Assembly (NCBI RefSeq): GCF_030867095.1
Contig: NC_081824.1
Span: 171,314,933 to 171,378,932 of the forward strand
Source of the DNA: Alligator mississippiensis
Taxonomy: Eukaryota > Chordata > Crocodylia > Alligatoridae
Direction: 5' to 3'
Length of the DNA: 64,000 nt
Shown here piece after piece: positions 58,701-64,000 of the stretch. Every line of letters starts with the position of its first letter. The stretch's first letter is position 1. The notes under the pieces were generated by a model. It saw only the letters and a program-made list of their open reading frames with translations, searched no databases and was not told the DNA's origin. The translations under genes were made by a program, and so were the position numbers.

Positions 58701-61700
58701 ACTATAGCTAACAACAAAAAGCCCTACAACAATTTACTTTTTGTCCACTGTAACATTCCATTTACAACTGTTTTAATTTCACCATTTGCCACTTAAATTT
58801 TAAGTCATCTCCCTGCATGATAGATAATGATGAAATACCTAGTAACTAGCTTTAAATGCCAAGGTTTGTGATTCTTGAAAAACAGAATGAAAAAAAGGTT
58901 GAGAACCACTGGGGATCAGGGCACCCCTTGTTTGGCTCACAGCATCCCTCAGAAAATACCAGCTCTTAGTTTTCACTCATTCTTTTACTTCAAAAAGTAG
59001 AGTAATTATTTTGTTGCAAAAAAATTCAGAAACACCACAACAGGTGAGAATGCTTCTAATGCTATGGATTCCTATTTGAAATCTGTGGGTTTATCTCGTG
59101 AATCATGTTTGTGCACTGAAGCGTGCTAGCACTGAGCAGCACCCAACACCCTTGAAAGGATCTCGTAGCAACCTAGCTGAGAATCACCGATCTAAACCAA
59201 AACATTTTATCCCTTTTAAGTTTTACTCACGTCATTCCAAGAATTCTTGTGTAAAAATCTAGTGACTTTGTAGGATCTTTTATTCTTAACATGGTTTGCT
59301 GCATCAGAAAGTCCTATGGAAAAATTATACTTGTTTTACATTTATCCATAATTCATGAACGCACATTAAACAAGATGACAAATAAAGTACAGGAGGTTGG
59401 CTTTTTATTGGAAATAATTTAGAAGGATACTGTTAAAATTAGTTGAGCCAAAAGTTAGAGAGTCATATACAGTATACAGTATGATAGTTTATTACCTTAA
59501 AACACTAACAGGGCTCACATAATTAATGAATAATATACTGGAAAAATGATTGGTGCTACATATAAATTGTTTTTCCCTTACTAATGGTAAATATGCCACA
59601 GTTTGTTTTTATTATTTAACATTTTCATTTAAACAAGCAAGTTAGATGAGGGCTGGATGAGCTGTGCCTGGTTGCAGGCCAGATGGTGGTTCTGATCCAG
59701 GTTCTGATGTGGAACAGCCTGACCTGAGCCTGGTCCTATAGGGGAGAGAGAAAGGGGGCTTCACCTGGCCCCAGGGAGGGAGTGTGGGGGAAGAGGGAGA
59801 GGAACTTGACTCAGGCCCAGGAGGAGAAAGTAGCATAGCGTGGCCCCAGCCCACCCCCAGAGAAGAGGGGGCATGGCCTTGGCCCCAACCCAGCCCCGAA
59901 GGAGAAGGGGCCATGACCTGGCTCCATTTGGGCTCATGGTGCTTGGAGGTTGGGAATTTGGCAAGGGGAGGGTAGCTATATTAATGGCCACCACTCCCCC
60001 GCTGTCGAATTTCTTGACCCAAGGGCAGCCCCGCAGGCCAGATGCAATGGCTCCATGGGCCACATTTGGCCCATGGGCCAGAGGTTGAGCACCTCCGAAC
60101 TTGACCACGTCACATGCATTTCTATTCCTTTACTCAGTAGAGCTTCATATGGACCTGTTTGGAGGATAAACTGTCCTAGATTTTGCCCCTTCATCCTCTT
60201 GGTAAGCTGAATATACATAAGGAGGGCCAGTATTTTTAATCATCTTCATAATAGGGTTGGGTATTTGACCCATCAAATAAAATCTGGTCAACTGACTGGT
60301 CAAATGTCAGTCAAAAATTGTCAAAAATTGCCAGTACAGTCAAATAATACACAGAAAAAGCACAACTTTTGCATTAAGAACATGTCAAAAAAATTTTAAA
60401 AATCATACTGTCAAGAAAACTGCAAACAAAAATTCACTCACCATAAAATTGCTATAATCTTTGACTGGTCAAAAAAAATATGCAGTCAATTGACAATATC
60501 TGACTGATTAATTGACTGGCTTGCCAACCCTACTTTATAATCTCTGCTCCAGGAGTTAGGACCTTTTTTGGCCAGAGTGCCAAAAACATCCCAACCCTGA
60601 CCTACACCTCGAGCTGGCACACCAGGGGCACACTGGGGGGGGGGGGGGGGGGGAAGCGACAAGGGACCCAATCTTTGCTGCTGGTGGCAGCTGCATGCAT
60701 GTCCCCAGGCGGATGGCAGGGGAGAGGCTGGGGTTACACTGCCCAGGCCCCTTCCCCGCCCTGCACCCCAAGGCATGCGTGCAGTCACTGCTGCCATGGA
60801 ACCGGTGCTGGGGCTCTGGAGCCTGGTGCAGCTGTCATAGACATACTCCAAAAGGTGGGGGGGGGGAGGGAGAGGCTGTACTAATTAACAGTGCCCCAAG
60901 CCTCATGTGGGTCAGCGTCCCCACACTGAAAAAATGGCGGTGTGACACTTTATTTATTTATTTTAAACTATTTTAAATTTAGTTTGAACTAAAGCTTGTT
61001 GGATGATTTATAATTTAAAGCACTCCACCACCATTTTTCAGCGTGGGGATGCTGATACACGCAAGGCTGGAGTCTGCTGGAGCACAGTAATTTCCATACT
61101 CTGGCAGACTCAACACACGGGAATTCCAGCATGTTGGAGCAGACTCCCTGCATATGTATAGGAGCCCTGCAAGTCTGAAGCCAGGAAGAAGGCAGGGTAG
61201 AGGGGCACTAGCTAAGTCAGATCTAGAGACAGCAAAAGCTTTTGTGAACTGGAGCTCACTCTAGTCCAGTGGTTCTCAACCTTTTTTGCACCAGGACCCA
61301 TTTATAAACATCAATACCCAGTGCCAACCCAGCGTCTATCACTCCCGAGCAGCTGCCCCCCACCCCCAGGCCTCAGCCCCTCAGTGTGTGAGGCAAGGGG
61401 TAGGTCTGTGGGGCAGGGGGGCCCCAGGCAGCCCTTGGCAAGCGGAAGCTCTGGCAGCCTGCAAGAGAAAAGCCCTGGTTTCCCACGCTTTTCTCCTTAA
61501 AGGAGAATCCATTTTTAAAGTTTGTTACCGCCCCTTGCATATGTTCTCACAACCTGCTTTTGTGTCCCGACCCACGGGTTGAGAAATGCAAGGAAAGGCC
61601 GGCAGAAAGCAGTATGCAAAGTGAAGTGATCTGAACACCAAAGTGGGGAAAGAGGGAAAGGAGTCAAGTCGACTACTGGGGAAAAATAATGGACAGTCCC

Positions 61701-61992
61701 CTAGGGTCTTGCCCTAACACACACGCTTGGTAAATACAAGTCTGCACCCAGCCGACCTTACGTAGTATTGCACCGGCCTCTCCGCGAGTCCCAAGGGAGG
61801 GGGCTCTGTGGTCTGTGAGCATTGGGCCAGCTCCCCTTCCCCGCAGCCCAGGGCGGAGAGAGAAGGTCAGCCACCCCGCCCGCGCCCAGTGCATTGCCTG
61901 TGCGCCTGACCACTCCTCACCTTGGTGCTGGGATCCGGGTCGGAGCAGGCGCTGTAGGCTGCTTCATCGGAGAGGCCGTGAGGCTCCGACAT
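49657..61992 (-). CDS. GLO1: GLO1, lactoylglutathione lyase (glyoxalase I), complete in six exons
   Basis: Six exons join to a 180-residue protein (human: 184). Glyoxalase I converts the hemithioacetal of methylglyoxal and glutathione to S-lactoylglutathione in the cytosol, the first step of methylglyoxal detoxification. GLO2 performs the second. The four zinc ligands of the human enzyme map to Q30, E96, H123 and E169, all present, so the enzyme looks active. Two VOC-type beta-alpha-beta-beta-beta modules are visible, the second starting at HIGIAVPDV (123-131). Differences from human include a shorter N-terminus ([20 protein letters not shown]) and the C-terminal NPNYMVTLT. Exons: 61921-61992, 59231-59313, 56412-56552, 53301-53368, 51925-52014, 49657-49745. 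All splice sites are GT-AG and phases add up to 543 bases including stop. No processed-copy signs; the introns are real. Confidence 0.98.
50040..50110. repeat. Penelope-type terminal fragment beside the foldback
   Basis: TGGCTTGAAGTCAAGCAGAA then GGCAGGGCAGG. A parallel CTGAAGCCAGGAAGAAGGCA then GGGTAGAG follows the second foldback at 61173. The sequence resumes after the foldback with GAGACTAACTCATTCAGAAA. Confidence 0.4.
50111..50444. mobile_element. Foldback MITE with nested palindromes, copy 1
   Basis: Ends GGGCTTTTATAGACATGC and, reverse complemented, GGGCACACGTACGCATGC. Inside are two hairpins: 50144-50193 (GGGGACTTT, AATTACAGCAGCTCT arms, near-perfect) and 50215-50307 (TCCCTGCACTGAAAAATGG with GCTTTAACTAAAGC arms). 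Confidence 0.8.
51925..52014 (-). CDS. GLO1: GLO1 coding exon 5
   Basis: The 90-bp exon encodes residues 122-151 and part of 152 (HIGIAVPDV ... FVKKPDD) with zinc ligand H123. Acceptor TTGTTGCACAG, donor GTAAAC. Confidence 0.97.
52015..53300 (-). other. GLO1 intron 4
   Basis: AT-rich. Apart from the A27 run at 52415-52441, I see nothing. Confidence 0.85.
52415..52441. repeat. Poly-A run, 27 bases
   Basis: Uninterrupted A tract with no SINE or LINE body immediately upstream that I recognise. Confidence 0.95.
53301..53368 (-). CDS. GLO1: GLO1 coding exon 4
   Basis: The 68-bp exon encodes residues 99-121 and part of 122 ([19 protein letters not shown] followed by RGF). Acceptor CTTTGCAG, donor GTATGT. 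Confidence 0.96.
53369..56411 (-). other. GLO1 intron 3
   Basis: Holds the hAT element at 54549-55619. The rest is featureless AT-rich sequence. Confidence 0.85.
54549..55619 (+). mobile_element. hAT transposon remnant with transposase C-terminus (TAGGGACC family)
   Basis: TIRs TAGGGACCCACC and, on the right (reverse complement), GCGGGACCTACC. Flanking 8-mers CGTATTAG and CTTATTAG agree at 7 of 8. A plus-strand frame at 54995-55183 reads [20 protein letters not shown], the hAT dimerisation (hATC) signature, in which FPxLxxLAxxxLxIPxTS is typical. The usual Arg after GE is replaced by Ser (NGESVIS). A TAA ends the frame shortly after. The rest of the transposase is too decayed to read. Confidence 0.85.
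56412..56552 (-). CDS. GLO1: GLO1 coding exon 3
   Basis: This exon encodes residues 52-98 and part of 99, including [14 protein letters not shown] and SRKATLELT with zinc ligand E96. Acceptor TTTCTTTCTAG, donor GTGAGT. Confidence 0.97.
57288..57572. mobile_element. TIR element of the CAGTATTTTCTC family, copy 2
   Basis: Left CTGTATTTTCTCATGTACAA and right end (reverse complement) CTGTATTTTCTTGCATACAA are clear inverted repeats. No target duplication was found. Confidence 0.8.
58880..59195. mobile_element. Decayed hAT fragments
   Basis: GAAAAAAAGGTTGAGAACCA then CTG at the left is a hAT right end. TTTAGATCGGTGATTCTCAG (reverse strand at the right) is a hAT left end. They may be one old element or two abutting ones. 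Confidence 0.5.
59231..59313 (-). CDS. GLO1: GLO1 coding exon 2
   Basis: This exon encodes residues 25-51 and part of 52 ([13 protein letters not shown] ... RILGM). It contains Q30, the first zinc ligand. Acceptor TTTTTCCATAG, donor GTGAGT. Confidence 0.97.
59650..60095. mobile_element. hAT GGGCCAGAGGTT family, copy 2
   Basis: The body (GGCCCCAGCCC repeats, GGGAATTTGGCAA, ATGGGCCAGAGGTTGAGCAC) follows the 29705-30192 copy in the same orientation. Left terminus is diverged. Confidence 0.6.
60252..60532. mobile_element. hAT MITE (281 bp) with GTCAA repeats
   Basis: TIRs TAGGGTTGGGTATTTGAC and, on the right (reverse complement), TAGGGTTGGCAAGCC. Flanking 8-mers CTTCATAA and CTTTATAA (7 of 8). 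The interior is dominated by TGACTGGTCAA/GTCAATTGAC words. Confidence 0.88.
60635..60653. repeat. Poly-G run, 19 bases
   Basis: Uninterrupted G19 within a GC-rich repeat remnant (60540-60830), able to form G-quadruplex. Confidence 0.95.
60833..61167. mobile_element. Foldback MITE, copy 2
   Basis: Same plan as 50111-50444: TCATAGACATACTCC start, CCCCACACTGAAAAAATGGC, GAACTAAAGCTTG centre, CACCACCATTTTTCAGC, and GCATATGTATAGGAGCCC end. Confidence 0.75.
61267..61588. mobile_element. hAT-like element
   Basis: Left end CAGTGGTTCTCAACC followed by TTTTTTGCACCAGGACCC. The right end GACCCACGGGTTGAGAAATG mirrors it. No target duplication was found. Confidence 0.65.
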
Positions 61993-62190
61993 ATTGGAAG
62001 CGCAGCGGCGAAAGCGAGAGAGCCCGACCTGCGCCTTGCCGAAGAAGAGAACCTCAGCCGCAGCGGAGACGCCGAACGCGTCGGAGCCAATCATCTCCGA
62101 CCATGCAAATAAGGTCGCGCCTGGGTGATTCAGTGTTCCAGGGGTGGGACCAGGCCTCCGCCGCGGCCCCTCCCATTGTGCAACTCTGAG
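61740..62190. promoter_or_regulatory. CpG island and GLO1 promoter
   Basis: This CpG-rich block surrounds GLO1 exon 1. Upstream of the start codon lie an inverted CCAAT box (62088-62092) and a perfect octamer ATGCAAAT (62103-62110, plus strand), 11 bases apart. GC-rich sequence continues to about 62190. The promoter is TATA-less and sits where a housekeeping promoter is expected. Confidence 0.8.
61921..61992 (-). CDS. GLO1: GLO1 coding exon 1
   Basis: This exon encodes residues 1-24, from [10 protein letters not shown] to DPSTK, and ends in phase 0 at donor GTGAGG. The ATG at 61992 is chosen because it aligns with the known GLO1 start. An in-frame upstream ATG at 62094 would add 34 residues unlike any GLO1 and overlaps promoter motifs. 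Confidence 0.95.
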
Positions 62191-62206
62191 CTGGGGGCTC
62201 AGTATA

Positions 62207-62453
62207 CGCGTATATTTTAATGCATACTTTTCAACGAGAGATTTCCAAATCAGAAAGGATCTAAACTCCAGTGTCTTAAGTTTCCATCTGTGCATTACAA
62301 AAAACCGCAAAAAATGAAGAATATATTATGATCTTTCCAGGGATGCAGGTTGTAGCCCTGTTGGTCTAAGGACATAGGCAGACAAAGTTCTTTGGGTGAA
62401 TCTGACATCTTTTATTAGACCAACTTGATCTATTATGGTCTTTACAAAACATT
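62207..62453. repeat. Upstream duplicated segment, copy 1 (split by a Penelope tail)
   Basis: GAGATTTCCAAATCAGAAAG then GATCTAAACTCCAGTGTCTT matches 63490-63634 (GAGATTTTCAAATCAGAAAA then GATCTAAACTCCAGCGTCTT) in direct orientation. The copy is interrupted at 62337-62430. Confidence 0.85.
62337..62430 (+). mobile_element. Penelope-tail insertion (94 bp) with 13-bp target duplication
   Basis: It contains GGTTGTAGCCCTGTTGGTCT, AAGGACATAGGCAGACAAAG and TCTTTTATTAGACCAACTT, matching the end of the 20-22-kb element. TATTATGATCTTT (62324-62336) and TATTATGGTCTTT (62431-62443) flank it. Confidence 0.8.
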
Positions 62454-63486
62454 GTTTGGAGATCACTTATTCAGCTTGGCATACAAGCACAATAATTCTG
62501 CAAACATTTACTTATATGCTTAAGTGCTATTGATTTCTATAGGACTACTTCCAGTGATCCTAAACCATTTGCAGCTTAGCGGACAAGACGTCAGGGAGTG
62601 CAAGAAATCACAAGTTATACATAATTGCCCATTACATATATGATAAATTAATCTGTGTTTAATCGTGGAAGGGAAAAGGCAGCAGAAGCAGCATCTAACA
62701 ACTTTCCCCTAAAAGAGGATCACACAAGTGTTGGAAACCCTCAGCATGAAACCCCAGCCACTGTGTAATACCTGGCTTGGGTAAAGCAGCAAACTTGGGG
62801 ACAGTCCTGGATGCTCCACAGAGGGCTCTTTTTAGTGGCTCTAAAGTTCTTGGCAACTGGGCTCCTTGCAGTTTTACCATTTGCAAATACTGTACAGGCA
62901 AATCACGTTGAGTCAGTCCTGAGGCCTCTGTGACCATTGGGCAACCTTAAGCGCTCAGCAGCCTTGGGACTGACTTGAGGTGCCTGTATTTGTAAATAGT
63001 AAAACCACAAGAGGCCCAGTTGCCAAACATTTCAAATGCAGGTCCTGATCTGGATTCTGCCTGATACTGACGTGGGACCAGTGTTACATTGTCAGGAATA
63101 AAGTTCCATTTCAGGAAGCGCTCCGGGTCACCAAGACATAGATAGCCCTGAAGTTGAGGGCTGTCCTGGAAAGTCCAGGAAGATTGCCAGTTTAATTCTC
63201 ATGTGTTACATTGGGTATGTTTTCATGTGTTACATCTACTTCTCACGGCTGACTTTTGGATTTGTCTTATTCTCACATTTTATCAGTACCTGCATACTAC
63301 AGCTTCTCACCACAAAGAATACTGTTTTGCATTGATAGATTGTATTCATTGTAATGCTTCAGTGTGATGGAGCATAATGCTCTAGAATTTGTGACTAAAG
63401 TTACCTTGTTACTTACTTAACAACTAATATGTTTAAATCCTAAATCAGCCTCCTGCAAAATTGTGCAAAGCAAAAATTATGTCTCA
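62454..63486. other. 5' flank of GLO1, nothing recognised
   Basis: Unremarkable sequence between the two duplicated copies. No DNAH8 exon, expected further right by synteny, is seen. Confidence 0.6.
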
Positions 63487-63634
63487 CAAGACATATATAT
63501 TTTAAAATATACTTTTTGATTAGAGATTTTCAAATCAGAAAAGATCTAAACTCCAGCGTCTTAAATTTCCATCTGTGTATTTCAGAATAAAAGCAAAAAA
63601 TTAAGAATATATTACAATCTTTACAAAGATCAAA
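63487..63634. repeat. Upstream duplicated segment, copy 2
   Basis: Uninterrupted counterpart of copy 1. It continues AGAATATATTACAATCTTTA then CAAAG, as copy 1 does across its insertion. Confidence 0.85.
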
Positions 63635-64000
63635 AAATGTATTATTATATAGTACACGTTTATATATAAAAGAATTCATAATAAAATTAAAGTTGTAGCT
63701 TTTTATCAAAAGCTAGAAAATACCAAGTTAAAGCAAAATTAAAAACAAAAGAAATAAAAGATGCACACTTTAAAAGATCATTTAGGGTAGCCTAAACATC
63801 CTGGTCTGTATTTTCGGTAGACATCACATTTTCCTGCTTTGCTTTAGACAGCTGTTGTACTACCCTGACCTGCTAATCTGGATGCTTAATGTTAATACAC
63901 TGTATAATGCATTGAACTTAACTCCATTTTTTTCTACAGCATTTATACCAATGGGTGGATCTAGAATTTTGAAAAGGGGAGTACAGATGCTGATGTGCAT

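Larger units (their letters stand above)
56553..59230 (-). other. GLO1 intron 2
   Basis: Holds the TIR element at 57288-57572 and hAT fragments at 58880-59195; otherwise featureless. Confidence 0.85.
59314..61920 (-). other. GLO1 intron 1
   Basis: Contains the repeat cluster listed at 59650-61588. No coding exon other than GLO1's is seen. Confidence 0.85.

Noticed and set aside
62094-62310. N-terminal extension of GLO1
   Set aside because: The extra residues have no counterpart in GLO1 proteins and overlap the promoter motifs; the ATG at 61992 matches the family start.
62454-64000. First exons of DNAH8 on the plus strand
   Set aside because: Expected by synteny, but no CpG-rich exon or dynein-like translation is visible; it probably lies further right.

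Overview
The window is vertebrate nuclear DNA, most likely from a crocodilian and less likely a turtle. It has intron-split genes with GT-AG junctions, two CpG islands, CR1 LINEs ending in a reptile-type ATCTATGAATCTAT tail, a Penelope-like retroelement, and a dense, multi-family population of short hAT-type transposons. Species assignment is inference. The gene order BTBD9-GLO1 with both genes on the minus strand matches the tetrapod arrangement (known in human as BTBD9, GLO1, then DNAH8).

Two host genes are supported. BTBD9 (CUL3-adaptor type BTB-BACK-discoidin-like protein) runs right to left. Its CpG-island promoter and probable untranslated first exon lie at about 41.35-41.5 kb, a 15-kb first intron follows, and five coding exons (25753-25937, 24141-24504, 19502-19766, 16192-16411, 9802-9921) encode residues 1-384 with all splice phases consistent. 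The remaining exons, for the second discoidin-like domain and the tail, lie beyond the left edge. GLO1 (glyoxalase I) is complete. Its CpG-island promoter is at about 62.0-62.2 kb, and its six coding exons run from 61992 down to 49657. They give a 180-residue protein with all four zinc ligands, and a probable polyadenylation signal sits near 48.39 kb. About 7 kb of repeat-rich DNA (41.5-48.4 kb) separates the genes.

Everything else is intron or intergenic DNA, and its visible structure is mobile-element history. 0-9.8 kb: BTBD9 intron with several hAT MITEs, an unclassified 700-bp repeat and small tandem duplications. 12.8-15.5 kb: an AAACCGGTTT-rich TIR element split by a CR1, with a second CR1 alongside. 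17.9-19.35 kb: GC-rich repeat fragments. 20.2-22.1 kb: a Penelope-like element with RT and GIY-YIG remnants between 200-bp inverted arms. 23.2-23.8 kb: a foldback hairpin and a TIR element. 29.4-35.3 kb: a minisatellite interrupted by a hAT, then two hAT elements with perfect 8-bp target duplications, one nested in an older element. 36.35-37.3 kb: a solo LTR fossil. 39.1-41.1 kb: a repeat, then a long CA/TGCA tract abutting the BTBD9 CpG island. 42.6-48.2 kb: a hAT copy, an AT microsatellite, a CR1 with an open 394-codon reverse transcriptase frame, and another hAT MITE. The GLO1 introns hold foldback elements, a hAT with a recognisable transposase C-terminal motif, and further MITEs. The 5' flank of GLO1 holds a duplicated segment of about 140 bp, one copy of which is split by a short Penelope-tail insertion.

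No new multi-gene system is visible. The most notable items are the Penelope element joined to an inverted copy of its own end, the hAT families that each have several dated insertions, the open CR1 frame, the paired foldbacks and the duplicated GLO1 upstream segment. Alignments and family names here were made by eye.
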